A stretch of 45,006 nucleotides of DNA, taken from contig JAFLUF010000009.1 of the NCBI GenBank assembly GCA_022508925.1, positions 1-45,006 on the forward strand, read 5' to 3'. This stretch comes from Oscillospiraceae bacterium. GTDB taxonomy: Bacteria; Bacillota; Clostridia; Oscillospirales; Ruminococcaceae. A program made the position numbers and the translations under genes. The notes beneath the pieces were generated by a model that saw only the letters and a list, made by a program, of their open reading frames with translations, ran no database searches and was not told the DNA's origin. This document shows, one piece after another, positions 1 through 8,052 of the stretch (position 1 is the first letter of the stretch; the number at the start of each line of letters is the position of its first letter).

Positions 1-61
1 TTTGAGGGGAAACTTTCTGTAGAAAGTTTCCCCTCAAACTCCCCTTCAAAGACTTTTAATA
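1..61 (+). repeat. Stem-loop repeat element, left copy
   Basis: A perfect 17-bp inverted repeat (TTTGAGGGGAAACTTTC at 1-17, complement at 22-38, loop TGTA) is followed by a tail ending AAAGACTTTTAATA. The same stem plus tail, with small differences, lies at 1225-1283 on the opposite strand, so the two copies face each other across the gene at 100-1167. A separate small hairpin (CGCCGC/GCGGCG) lies at 63-77 without a U-tract. The element may extend to the left of the window. It could also act as a terminator for whatever lies to the left. Confidence 0.75.
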
Positions 62-99
62 TCGCCGCTTCGCGGCGGGTCGCGTTTGAGAACAAAAGG

Positions 100-1167
100 T
101 TATTGATCTCCGAATTGTTCTGTTTGTTTATTATATTCCTCAACATACTCTTTGAGCCACGGAGAAGAATATTCGGCTTCACCCCGATATCCCACAGCAA
201 GCACCTTGTCTCCGCGAATTATGACCCCAATGCCATGCTCCGGTTCATAGTCGGGCTCGCCGCCTATCGTATAAGCGGGTTCGTCTCCGTAAGGCTTGAA
301 AATTGAAATAGAATCAAAATGAGAGCAAGAAATGATGTTGCTGCTGTCATCTTCCTCGTCCCAAAACAGGGTCTCTTTTATTTCTTCGCATATCTTTTGC
401 TGCATTTCAGCCGAAAGAGACAGGAAGTGTTCTATGCACCGTTTAGCATATTCCTCGGGAACGTCTCTGGATTTCCGAGCGGTAATATCCTCGTTCAGCC
501 AATCACAGTGGAAAACACCTAATTCTTCACCACCATCATCATCGAATTCAAACGCAATGGTATGTTCCTTATATGCGGCGTCGATCAGCTTTTCGATCTC
601 ATGATAGATATCCCATGAAAATTCGACGCAGTAATCATAGCTTCCGAACCTATGAATAACAGAAAGGTAATCGCTCAAATAAGAATCGACCGCAGCGTGA
701 TACTCAAAATACAGATTCATAAAATCGTACAGCTCGGGAGGAATATTATCAGAACTCAGACAATTGTCTACATCGTCAAAAAGCCGTGACGGTGTGCAGG
801 CTTCAGAAATAATCTCTGTTTCATATTTCCGTGACATTTCTTCATCGGTAAATACAAAAAAGTGATGTTTTACAAGCCAAGCGATAAAGTATAAAATCCA
901 ATTTTCCGTATAGTCGTCGATCTTATCTCTGTCTTCGTGCGACAGTTCTTCAATTTTTTTATTATGTATCCTGCAGTATTCAAGTGTAGTCTCATCATAA
1001 TTATTCTTGGTTCTTGCATACTCACGTTTATTCGGACTGTAATGCATCATCTTTTCTTTTGCCGCCTTGTCAAGCTTAGACGTATGCCAATGCATAAACA
1101 CAAGTACTAATATAAACACAGCAAAAATTAAAAATACTATTCCGCCAATAATAAATATTTTCTGCAT
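100..1167 (-). CDS. Uncharacterised membrane-anchored protein
   Basis: Not recognised as a named family. The ATG at 1167 is preferred over one 18 codons upstream because AGAGGTG sits 5 bases before it; this gives 355 aa. Residues 5-25 form one strongly hydrophobic N-terminal helix (FIIGGIVFLIFAVFILVLVF), then a short basic stretch, so the bulk is probably anchored with one membrane pass. The remainder is acidic and rich in aromatic residues, with a C-terminal segment around EHGIGVIIRGDKVLAVGYRG that looks like a small beta-rich domain. That segment loosely recalls DUF6985/DUF2004-type (putative immunity-like) proteins, but I cannot confirm it. The gene has its own promoter (1193-1221), is more AT-rich than its neighbours, and is bracketed by two inward-facing repeats, which suggests an accessory insertion downstream of gatB. 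Confidence 0.75.
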   Translation of the reverse strand: MQKIFIIGGIVFLIFAVFILVLVFMHWHTSKLDKAAKEKMMHYSPNKREYARTKNNYDETTLEYCRIHNKKIEELSHEDRDKIDDYTENWILYFIAWLVKHHFFVFTDEEMSRKYETEIISEACTPSRLFDDVDNCLSSDNIPPELYDFMNLYFEYHAAVDSYLSDYLSVIHRFGSYDYCVEFSWDIYHEIEKLIDAAYKEHTIAFEFDDDGGEELGVFHCDWLNEDITARKSRDVPEEYAKRCIEHFLSLSAEMQQKICEEIKETLFWDEEDDSSNIISCSHFDSISIFKPYGDEPAYTIGGEPDYEPEHGIGVIIRGDKVLAVGYRGEAEYSSPWLKEYVEEYNKQTEQFGDQ

Positions 1168-1192
1168 TTTACACCTCTCGACCTTTTTTTCC

Positions 1193-1221
1193 ATTATACA
1201 CTTATTGAATAAATAATGCAA
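1193..1221 (-). promoter_or_regulatory. Sigma-A-type promoter for the gene at 100-1167
   Basis: On the minus strand TTGCAT (1221-1216) and a perfect TATAAT (1198-1193) are separated by 17 bases. The start codon of the gene is 25 bases beyond the -10 box. Confidence 0.7.
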
Positions 1222-1224
1222 GCG

Positions 1225-1283
1225 GTATTAAAAAGTTTTGGAAGGGGTTCAAGGGGAAACCTTTTTCAAAAGGTTTCCCCTTG
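1225..1283 (-). repeat. Stem-loop repeat element, right copy; possible gatB terminator
   Basis: A 16-bp perfect inverted repeat (CAAGGGGAAACCTTTT at 1250-1265, complement at 1268-1283) is followed on the minus strand by a tail matching that of the left copy (CCCTTC, then AAAACTTTTTAATA). It lies 7 bases beyond the gatB stop codon, so on that strand it may end transcription of gatCAB. Confidence 0.75.
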
Positions 1284-1289
1284 CAAACT

Positions 1290-2723
1290 TTATTCGCTCA
1301 GTTTCTTTTTCAGGTATTCCTGTATCGCTTTGGGAGAAGCAGCACCTTTAAGCGCCTTGTTTGCCTGACCCATAAAGAACCCGAAGACCTTCTGGTCGCC
1401 GTTTTTGTACTGCTCGACGGGCTTGGGGTTGTTCGCGATTATCTCGTCGATAGTCTTCGCGAGCAGGTCGTTGTCCTCTTTTATCCACAGATCGTCCTTT
1501 TCCGCGATATCGTCGGGCTTTTCGCCGGTTTCTATCATCTTTCCGAGAACGACCTTCGCGTTGGACTGCGACAGCTTGTCGGTCTGCAAAAGTTCAACGA
1601 GCCGCGCGAAATCCTTGCCCGAAACCTTAAGGCTGTCCATATCGGCTTCGCCTAAGTTTATGCGTCTGGTGAGTTCTCCGACGATATAGTTCGCGATCGC
1701 CTTCGGATTGTCATAGGCGGAGAGCGCCTCGTCAAAGAAATCACACACGCGCTTGTCGTTTACGATGATATCCGCGTCCGCCTTTTTCAGTCCGAGAGAA
1801 TTTACATATCGCTCTACTCTCTGCTCGGGAAGCTCGGGGATAGAGTTCTTTATCTCTTCAAGCTCCTCCTCGGTAAAGATAATGGGCGGGATATCGGGGT
1901 CGGGGAAATAGCGGTAGTCGTGTGCGTCCTCCTTGGAGCGCATGGCGACCGTTTCTCCGAGAGCCTCGTTAAAGCGGCGCGTTTCCTGAACAACGCTTTC
2001 ACCGTTGTCTAAAAGTTCTTCCTGACGGTCTATCTCTATTTCAATTGCCTTTGCTATAGCTTTAAGCGAGTTTAAGTTTTTAAGCTCAGTCCTTGTGCCA
2101 AGCTCGTCGCTGCCCTTTGGAGCTATCGAAATATTCACGTCGCAGCGTATCGAGCCCTGCTCCATTTTACAGTCGCATATCCCCGCGTACTGAAGCAGCA
2201 GTCTCACCTTTTCCATAAACGCGATAACCTCGTCGGCGCTGTGGAAATCAGGCTCGGTAACTATCTCGATAAGCGGTATTCCGCAGCGGTTGTAGTCAGC
2301 GAGCGAAATTCGGTTTACATCATCGTGCACAAGCTTTCCCGCGTCCTCTTCAAGATGTATGCGGTTGATGCGAATGATCTTGTCCTCGCCGTTTGCGTTT
2401 ATCTTTACGTTTCCCGAAAGGCATACGGGGCGCGGCATCTGCGATATCTGATAGGCTTTGGGCAGATCGGGGTAGAAATAGTTTTTTCTGTCCCATTTTG
2501 TAAAGCGCGATATCTCGCAGTTCATGACATAGCCCGCTTTTATGATATACTCGACAGCCTTCTGATTCAGCACCGGAAGCGTTCCGGGAAGTCCGCTGCA
2601 TACCGGACAGCAGCGCGAGTTGGGAGTTCCGCCGAATTCCGCCGAGCAGGTACAGAATACCTTTGATTTGGTAAGAAGCTCGGCGTGTATCTCAAGTCCC
2701 ATTGTAGGATAATACTGACTCAT
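1290..2723 (-). CDS. gatB: Aspartyl/glutamyl-tRNA(Asn/Gln) amidotransferase subunit B
   Basis: GatB is the kinase/tRNA-binding subunit of the cytoplasmic GatCAB complex. It phosphorylates the side chain of misacylated Glu-tRNA(Gln) or Asp-tRNA(Asn) so that ammonia delivered from GatA can amidate it. The 477-aa length is normal. The N-terminal cradle begins YYPTMGLEIHAELLT and carries the zinc cysteines (C24, C26, C38/C39, C42) with the family signature CPVCSGLPGTLP; the last ~140 residues are the helical and YqeY-like tail that holds the tRNA. It is the last gene of gatC-gatA-gatB, 12 bases after gatA. Its presence implies that the organism makes Gln-tRNA and/or Asn-tRNA by the indirect route. 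Confidence 0.97.
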   Translation of the reverse strand: MSQYYPTMGLEIHAELLTKSKVFCTCSAEFGGTPNSRCCPVCSGLPGTLPVLNQKAVEYIIKAGYVMNCEISRFTKWDRKNYFYPDLPKAYQISQMPRPVCLSGNVKINANGEDKIIRINRIHLEEDAGKLVHDDVNRISLADYNRCGIPLIEIVTEPDFHSADEVIAFMEKVRLLLQYAGICDCKMEQGSIRCDVNISIAPKGSDELGTRTELKNLNSLKAIAKAIEIEIDRQEELLDNGESVVQETRRFNEALGETVAMRSKEDAHDYRYFPDPDIPPIIFTEEELEEIKNSIPELPEQRVERYVNSLGLKKADADIIVNDKRVCDFFDEALSAYDNPKAIANYIVGELTRRINLGEADMDSLKVSGKDFARLVELLQTDKLSQSNAKVVLGKMIETGEKPDDIAEKDDLWIKEDNDLLAKTIDEIIANNPKPVEQYKNGDQKVFGFFMGQANKALKGAASPKAIQEYLKKKLSE

Positions 2724-2735
2724 TCCGACACCCCC

Positions 2736-4184
2736 TTAAAATTTCGGAGCGACAGGCACAAAGCCCTGCTCAAAAGCGTCCGCTACCTGAAGTATGGTCT
2801 GCTCGTCAAAGCGTTTTCCTATTAAGGACATTCCTATCGGAAGACCCGCGTCCGCGGTATAGCCGCAGGTGGTGGATATTCCGGGAAGCCCCGCGATATT
2901 TACCGTCACCGTGCATATATCCGCCAAGTACATCTTTACGGGGTCGTTGTCCTGCGCGCCTATTTTGTACGCGGGTGTAGGGGCAGTGGGCGTCAGAATA
3001 ACGTCCGCCTGTTCAAAGATGTCGTTATATTCTTTTATTATTTCCTGTTTGAGCGCAAGCGCCTTTTTGTAATACGCGTCGTAATAGCCGCTTGAAAGCG
3101 CGTAGTTTCCGAGAAGAATACGGCGTTTTACCTCTTCGCCGAAGCCCTTGTTGCGGCTGTCTATGATAAGCTCGTTGTAGGTCCTGCCCTCTCCGCGATA
3201 GCCGTATTTTATTCCGTCAAAGCGCGAGAGATTAGAAGCCGCCTCCGCGCAGGCGATGAGGTAGTAAGCCGGGATAGCGTATTTAAGCCCCGGCATCGAG
3301 CACTCCACGAGCGTCGCTCCCTGCTTTTCAAGCTCCTTTGCAGCGTCCGTTACGCAGGCTCTCACTGTGTCGTCAACGCCGTCGTAAAACTCCTTCGGAA
3401 GCGCTATTTTCATTCCCTTTATCGGCTGACCGAGCTTTTCGGTGAAATCGGGGGTGTCAATTTTTGCCGATGTAGCGTCATGGCGGTCGCCGCCGCAGAT
3501 CGCGTTTAGCAGTATCGCGCAGTCGCGCGCGTCGTTGGCGATAGGACCTATCTGGTCGAGAGAGCTTGCAAAAGCCACAAGTCCGTATCTCGAAACTCTG
3601 CCGTAGGTAGGCTTTATTCCCGTAACCCCGCAGAACGAAGCGGGCTGTCTTATCGAGCCGCCCGTGTCCGAGCCGAGCGCCGCGGGCGTGAGCGAAGCGG
3701 CTACCGCCGCCGCCGATCCGCCGGAGCTTCCTCCCGGAACGCGCTCCAAGTCATAGGGATTTTTTGTTTTCGCAAACGCCGATGTCTGTGTAGAGCCGCC
3801 CATGGCAAACTCGTCCATAGAGGTCTTTCCGAGCAGAACATACCCCTGCTCGTTAAGTTTTTCTATAACCGTCGCGTTGTACGGCGGAATGAAATCTCCG
3901 AGCATTTTGCTCGCGCAGGTGGTTTTTATCCCGTCCGTGCAGATATTGTCCTTTATCGCAAGCGGTATTCCCGTAAGCGCCGAGGCTTTTCCCTCATTGA
4001 TTATTTTCTGCGCGTTTTCGGCGGTTTTCATCGCCTCGTCTTTGGTGACTGTGATATATGAAAGAAGGCTGTTGTCCTTTTCCTCTATTTTATCCAGATA
4101 CTCTTTGCAAAGCTCCGCCGCGCTTATCTCGCCGCTGTCGAGCATTTTGCGCAGATCGCGTATCTTAGCTCTTGTCAGATCCAT
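2736..4184 (-). CDS. gatA: Aspartyl/glutamyl-tRNA amidotransferase subunit A
   Basis: GatA is the amidase-signature glutaminase that releases ammonia from glutamine for GatB. The 482-aa protein shows the Ser-cisSer-Lys triad: K78 in IKDN, S153 in the glycine/serine loop GGSSGGSAAAVAA (151-163), and the nucleophile S177 in GSDTGGSIRQP. These line up with the K79/S154/S178 set known for S. aureus GatA. The gene lies 14 bases downstream of gatC and 12 upstream of gatB, and is presumably transcribed from the promoter at 4542-4570. Confidence 0.97.
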   Translation of the reverse strand: MDLTRAKIRDLRKMLDSGEISAAELCKEYLDKIEEKDNSLLSYITVTKDEAMKTAENAQKIINEGKASALTGIPLAIKDNICTDGIKTTCASKMLGDFIPPYNATVIEKLNEQGYVLLGKTSMDEFAMGGSTQTSAFAKTKNPYDLERVPGGSSGGSAAAVAASLTPAALGSDTGGSIRQPASFCGVTGIKPTYGRVSRYGLVAFASSLDQIGPIANDARDCAILLNAICGGDRHDATSAKIDTPDFTEKLGQPIKGMKIALPKEFYDGVDDTVRACVTDAAKELEKQGATLVECSMPGLKYAIPAYYLIACAEAASNLSRFDGIKYGYRGEGRTYNELIIDSRNKGFGEEVKRRILLGNYALSSGYYDAYYKKALALKQEIIKEYNDIFEQADVILTPTAPTPAYKIGAQDNDPVKMYLADICTVTVNIAGLPGISTTCGYTADAGLPIGMSLIGKRFDEQTILQVADAFEQGFVPVAPKF

Positions 4185-4198
4185 TTTCTCTCTCCTTA

Positions 4199-4483
4199 TT
4201 ATTCTACGACCTTGGGCACTACATAGCAGCCGTCGGTATTTTCCGCGTTTGAAAGCAGTTTTTCCGTTTCAAATGACTTTTCGGGAACGTCCTCCCGTGT
4301 ATCGCAGAAACGTATCTCGTTGCCGTCTTTTGTGTCGTCGTAGGTCAGGTCAAAGCCTTTTATCTCGTCCATAAGATCAATGATACTGCTCATTTCCCCC
4401 ATAACCTTTTCCATTCCCTTTTCATCATAGGTGAGCTTTGAAAGCCCGCAGAGGTGCTCTATGGTTTTCATATCAACCGCCAT
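4199..4483 (-). CDS. gatC: Aspartyl/glutamyl-tRNA amidotransferase subunit C
   Basis: GatC is a small belt-like subunit that stabilises the GatA-GatB interface. The product is 94 aa, normal for the family, and opens with the typical helical segment (IEHLCGLSKLTYDEKGMEKV) followed by an extended, acidic C-terminal half that wraps GatA. It is the first gene of the gatCAB operon, with AAAGGAGT 6 bases before its ATG. Confidence 0.93.
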   Translation of the reverse strand: MAVDMKTIEHLCGLSKLTYDEKGMEKVMGEMSSIIDLMDEIKGFDLTYDDTKDGNEIRFCDTREDVPEKSFETEKLLSNAENTDGCYVVPKVVE

Positions 4484-4541
4484 AAGATACTCCTTTCAGT
4501 TTGTTCTCGTGATTATTTTTGAGAGAATACCATACTTATAT

Positions 4542-4570
4542 ATTATATCCTAATCCGGGAAATTTTTCAA
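4542..4570 (-). promoter_or_regulatory. Promoter of gatCAB
   Basis: On the minus strand TTGAAA (4570-4565) and TATAAT (4547-4542) are spaced by 17 bases. The intergenic region 4484-4958 holds this promoter, an AT-rich stretch with no feature I recognise (about 4571-4786), the divergent promoter at 4787-4815 and the leader RNA at 4832-4937. Confidence 0.75.
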
Positions 4571-4786
4571 GACATATTTCATATTTTTACTATTTTGGAG
4601 AAAATGACTATTTTTTATAAGTTTTGGTAAATCCATTCTTGCAAGTCATCCAAAAAAATCGTATTTGAGAACAAAATAAGACGGAAATTTAACGATAAAA
4701 TTGCAGATTTGAGGTAAAAGCTTCCTAAATAGAAAAGATATTTGCGCAAAAATGAAAGTTGGATTTTTAATTCTTGCAAAAAGCTA

Positions 4787-4815
4787 TTGACAAGAAGAAA
4801 AAAAGGTGATATAAT
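4787..4815 (+). promoter_or_regulatory. Promoter of the glutamate synthase operon
   Basis: Consensus TTGACA (4787-4792), 17-base spacer and consensus TATAAT (4810-4815). With such a strong core promoter, control of this operon is likely to act after initiation, in line with the long structured leader that follows. Confidence 0.85.
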
Positions 4816-4831
4816 ATGATAGTAAATTATT

Positions 4832-4937
4832 CGGAGAACTAAGGAGCGTGTGGTACAGAAGTACCGCGCTGTTTAAGCGTATGCCTTTGACAACGGTTCA
4901 CATTCCGTATTGCCAAAGGCGGCACGCCTTATCTCCG
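4832..4937 (+). ncRNA. Structured leader RNA, three-way junction (candidate cis-regulatory element)
   Basis: The 5' leader folds on paper into a closed three-way junction. P1 pairs CGGAGA-(AC)-UAAGG (4832-4844) with CCUUA-UCUCCG (4927-4937), 11 pairs. P2 is an AGCG...GGUAC hairpin (4845-4870) with an AGAA loop. P3 pairs GCCUUUG (4883-4889) with CAAAGGC (4914-4920), and its base GCGU (4877-4880) can pair with ACGC (4924-4927). An alternative small hairpin, UGCC-AAAGGC-GGCA (4911-4924), has a six-base loop with A1 and G4, as in ANTAR target hairpins, but I found no second such loop. Five U follow at 4941-4945. It does not match the glnA-type glutamine riboswitch as I know it. The function is inference from position and fold. 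Confidence 0.5.
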
Positions 4938-4958
4938 CTGTTTTTAAGGAGTGAGGAT

Positions 4959-6074
4959 ATGCTGCAGAAAGAGGGAGAAGTAAGGATCCCCGCTGGCTGT
5001 GCGATTTCGGGTTTTATCAACAGAAGCGGAAGACGCACAAGCGGAAAGGTGATAGTTGATTCCATAGCCTGTATGCACGAGCGCTCAAACGGCTTGGGCG
5101 GAGGCTATGCGGGGTATGGTATTTACCCCGAGTACAAAAATCAGTACGCGTTTCATGTGTTTTACGATTCGAGCGAGGCAAGAGTTAAGACCGAGGCGTT
5201 TCTCGACAGACATTTCGACGTGGTAAACCTTTCGAGGATACCTATCAGAAAAAATCCGAACATAACCGACGAGCCGCTTATATGGCGTTATTTCGTAAAT
5301 CCGCTGCCGACAAAGCTTGCGGACAGCCAGCTTGATGAGAGGACGTTCGTCGCGCGCTGCGTAATAAGAATAAACGACCAGATAGACGGCGCTTATGTAT
5401 TTTCGAGCGGCAAGAATATGGGCGTTTTCAAGGCGGTCGGCTATCCCGAGGACGTAGGCGATTTCTACCGTCTGGAAGAATACAGCGGCTATGCCTGGAC
5501 TGTCCACGGAAGATACCCCACGAACACACCCGGCTGGTGGGGCGGAGCGCATCCGTTCTCGCTGTTGGACTACACTATCGTCCACAACGGCGAGATCTCG
5601 TCCTATGACGCAAACAGGCGATTTATCGAAATGTTCGGATATAAGTGCAACCTTCTTACGGATACCGAAGTAATCACATACATCATAGATTATCTTCACA
5701 GACGTCTCGAAATGCCGCTTGAGGATGTGGCGAAGGTCATAGCCTCGCCGTTCTGGAGCGAGCTTGAAAGCGGAAAGTTCAGCCCCGAGGACACTGAAAA
5801 ATACAAGCATTTCAGAAACGCTTATTCGAGCCTGCTTATCACAGGACCTTTCTCGATAATATTGGGCTATAACAACGGACTCATGGCTTTAAATGACAGA
5901 CTTAAGCTGAGGAGCATGGTCTGCGCGGAAAAGGGCGATACACTGTTCATTTCCTCGGAGGAGTGCTCTATAAGGACGATGTGCCCCGATGTGGACAGGA
6001 TATGGTCGCCGCGCGGAGGCGAGCCTGTTATCGCCGAGCTTGACAAATACGCCGCGGAAAGGGTGGGTAAATAA
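4959..6074 (+). CDS. Glutamate synthase glutaminase subunit (class II glutamine amidotransferase)
   Basis: A stand-alone class II (Ntn-type) amidotransferase domain of the archaeal-type, split glutamate synthase; it hydrolyses glutamine and should pass ammonia to the FMN subunit encoded next. The ATG at 4959 is chosen because AAGGAG lies 7 bases upstream; a longer open frame from 4848 overlaps the leader RNA. The product is 371 aa. The likely nucleophile is C14 in IPAGCAISGF, implying removal of a 13-residue propeptide as in other members. Supporting motifs are VHGRYPTNTPGWWGGAHPF, HNGEI and LTDTEV. The stop codon overlaps the next start (TAATG). Confidence 0.88.
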   Translation: MLQKEGEVRIPAGCAISGFINRSGRRTSGKVIVDSIACMHERSNGLGGGYAGYGIYPEYKNQYAFHVFYDSSEARVKTEAFLDRHFDVVNLSRIPIRKNPNITDEPLIWRYFVNPLPTKLADSQLDERTFVARCVIRINDQIDGAYVFSSGKNMGVFKAVGYPEDVGDFYRLEEYSGYAWTVHGRYPTNTPGWWGGAHPFSLLDYTIVHNGEISSYDANRRFIEMFGYKCNLLTDTEVITYIIDYLHRRLEMPLEDVAKVIASPFWSELESGKFSPEDTEKYKHFRNAYSSLLITGPFSIILGYNNGLMALNDRLKLRSMVCAEKGDTLFISSEECSIRTMCPDVDRIWSPRGGEPVIAELDKYAAERVGK

Positions 6075-7579
6075 TGGCTGTAAATTTTAATAATCCTCTT
6101 TTCGAGGTGTTGAGAAACCCCGACCGCTGTATCAGGTGCAGAGTCTGCGAAAGACAATGCGCAAACGAGGTACATAAATACGACGCGGACTCGGACAAAA
6201 TGTTCTCAAACGAGATGAATTGCGTTGACTGTCAGAGGTGCGTTTGTCTGTGTCCTACGCAGGCGCTTAAGATACGTCCCAACGAAAACCAGTTTCGTCA
6301 AAACGCAAACTGGAATATGCAGATAATGGACGAGGTCTATAAGCAGGCAGGCTCGGGCGGAGTTCTGCTTTCGGCAATGGGTACGCCGAAGGACTATCCC
6401 GTATATTGGGACAAGATACTTTTAAACGCCTCACAGGTAACAAACCCGCCTATCGACCCGCTCAGAGAACCTATGGAGACCAAGACCTTCCTTGGCAAAA
6501 AGTCGCAGAAGATCACATACGACAAGAACGGAAAGGCGCAGTTTGAGAAAACGCCTTATCTCGAGCTTGACGTTCCGATAATGTTTTCGGCGATGTCGTT
6601 CGGCTCTATCAGCAAAAACGCTCACGAAAGCCTTGCGAAAGCCGCGACAAAGCTCGGTACATTCTACAATACCGGCGAGGGCGGACTCCACCGCGACTTC
6701 TACCAGTACGGCGCGAACACCATCTGCCAGGTGGCTTCGGGACGCTTCGGCGTATTCAAGGGCTATCTTGACGCGGGCGCGGCTATCGAGATAAAAATGG
6801 GACAGGGCGCAAAGCCCGGTATCGGCGGACATCTCCCCGGAATGAAGATAGACGAGGAAATTTCCAAAACGCGTATGATACCAATGGGCGCGGACGCTAT
6901 CTCTCCCGCTCCTCACCACGATATTTATTCTATCGAGGACTTGCGTCAGCTTGTTCTGTCGCTTAAAGAGGCTACAAACTATGAAAAGCCCGTTATCGTA
7001 AAGATAGCGGCGGTGCATAATATTGCGGCTATCGCTTCGGGAATAGCGCGCTCGGGCGCGGATATCATCGCGATAGACGGCTTCAGAGGCGGTACGGGCG
7101 CCGCACCCACAAGAATACGCGACAATGTGGGTATTCCCATTGAGCTTGCTCTCGCGAGCGTTGATTCAAGGCTTCGCGACGAGGGCATAAGAAACGATGT
7201 TTCTATAGTTGTCGGAGGTTCTATCCGTTCGGCGGCGGACGTAGTAAAGGCGGTGGCTCTCGGAGCGGACGCGGTCTATATCGCAACCGCGGCGCTTTTG
7301 TCCATGGGCTGTCACCTGTGCAGAAGCTGCAACACGGGCAAATGCAACTGGGGAATAGCAACTCAGCGCGCGGATCTTGTCAAGCGTCTTAATCCCGCGA
7401 TAGGCAGCGAAAGACTTGTAAACCTCATAACCGCCTGGGATCACGAGATAAAGGAAATGATGGGCGGAATGGGTATAAACTCTATCGAAGCGCTCCGCGG
7501 AAACAGGCTTATGCTGAGAGGCGTCGGGCTCACGCAAAAAGAGCTTGACATACTCGGCATCATGCACGCGGGTGAATAA
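6074..7579 (+). CDS. Glutamate synthase FMN/Fe-S subunit with N-terminal ferredoxin domain
   Basis: This 501-aa subunit should reduce the 2-iminoglutarate formed from 2-oxoglutarate and ammonia to glutamate. The N-terminus carries two 4Fe-4S motifs (C19, C22, C25, C29 and C50, C53, C56, C60). The rest is the FMN barrel with family signatures AMSFGSISKNAHESLAKAA, KMGQGAKPGIGGHLPG and DGFRGGTGAAPTRIRDNVG. Near the end, CHLCRSCNTGKCNWG provides cysteines of the glutamate synthase Fe-S cluster. It is the large-domain counterpart of GltB lacking the amidotransferase and GXGXG parts, which are separate genes here. Start and stop overlap or abut the neighbours, so co-translation is likely. Confidence 0.9.
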   Translation: MAVNFNNPLFEVLRNPDRCIRCRVCERQCANEVHKYDADSDKMFSNEMNCVDCQRCVCLCPTQALKIRPNENQFRQNANWNMQIMDEVYKQAGSGGVLLSAMGTPKDYPVYWDKILLNASQVTNPPIDPLREPMETKTFLGKKSQKITYDKNGKAQFEKTPYLELDVPIMFSAMSFGSISKNAHESLAKAATKLGTFYNTGEGGLHRDFYQYGANTICQVASGRFGVFKGYLDAGAAIEIKMGQGAKPGIGGHLPGMKIDEEISKTRMIPMGADAISPAPHHDIYSIEDLRQLVLSLKEATNYEKPVIVKIAAVHNIAAIASGIARSGADIIAIDGFRGGTGAAPTRIRDNVGIPIELALASVDSRLRDEGIRNDVSIVVGGSIRSAADVVKAVALGADAVYIATAALLSMGCHLCRSCNTGKCNWGIATQRADLVKRLNPAIGSERLVNLITAWDHEIKEMMGGMGINSIEALRGNRLMLRGVGLTQKELDILGIMHAGE

Positions 7580-7596
7580 CGAAAGGAGCGGACTTT

Positions 7597-8046
7597 ATGA
7601 AGAGAGTTTATGTAAACGAGGACTGGTGTCTGGCCTGTCACTTGTGCGAATATTACTGCGCGGCGGCAAACTCGGGCGCTCCGGATATGGTAAAGGCTTT
7701 CAATACCGACGGAAAAAAGCCTGTTCCGAGAATAAAGGTCGAAGAGGGCAAGAACGATAACGCGGGCGTAAATTTCGCCGTTCAGTGCCGCCACTGCGAG
7801 GCAAAGCCCTGCGTAAAGGGTTGTATAACAGGCGCGCTTTCGGTAAACGACGGAGTGGTTTCCGTGGACGAAAACAGATGCGTGGGGTGTTATACCTGCG
7901 TGCTGAGCTGCCCTTACGGCTGTGTCGTTATTGACGGCGAGGGACACAGGATACAGAAATGCGACCTGTGCGTGAAAAATCACGGCGGCGAGCCGGCGTG
8001 CGTTCAGGGCTGTCCGAACAGGGCAATAGTATTTGAGGAGAGGTGA
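7597..8046 (+). CDS. Polyferredoxin-type electron transfer protein
   Basis: A 149-aa protein with sixteen cysteines in four groups (CLACHLCEYYC, CRHCEAKPCVKGC, CVGCYTCVLSCPYGC, CDLCVKNHGGEPACVQGC). It resembles the HycB/CooF-like subunits that wire redox enzymes together and could carry several 4Fe-4S clusters. Its place between the FMN subunit and an FAD/NAD oxidoreductase suggests that it carries electrons from NAD(P)H to the glutamate synthase core. GAAAGGAG precedes the ATG. Partner assignment is by context only. Confidence 0.85.
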   Translation: MKRVYVNEDWCLACHLCEYYCAAANSGAPDMVKAFNTDGKKPVPRIKVEEGKNDNAGVNFAVQCRHCEAKPCVKGCITGALSVNDGVVSVDENRCVGCYTCVLSCPYGCVVIDGEGHRIQKCDLCVKNHGGEPACVQGCPNRAIVFEER

Positions 8047-8052
8047 GGACAG

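Noticed and set aside
4660-4676. The string TTTGAGAACAAAA shared with position 85-97
   Set aside because: Only 13 bases, with unrelated flanks; it is more likely chance in AT-rich DNA than a repeat family.
4841-4870. A T-box-like string (GGUAC...GUACCGCG) in the glutamate synthase leader
   Set aside because: The bases form one self-contained hairpin with no stem I, specifier or terminator partner, so it is not a T-box.
4832-4937. The glnA-type glutamine riboswitch
   Set aside because: The GGAAGUA-type core and its flanking pairing order are absent; only the gene context fits.
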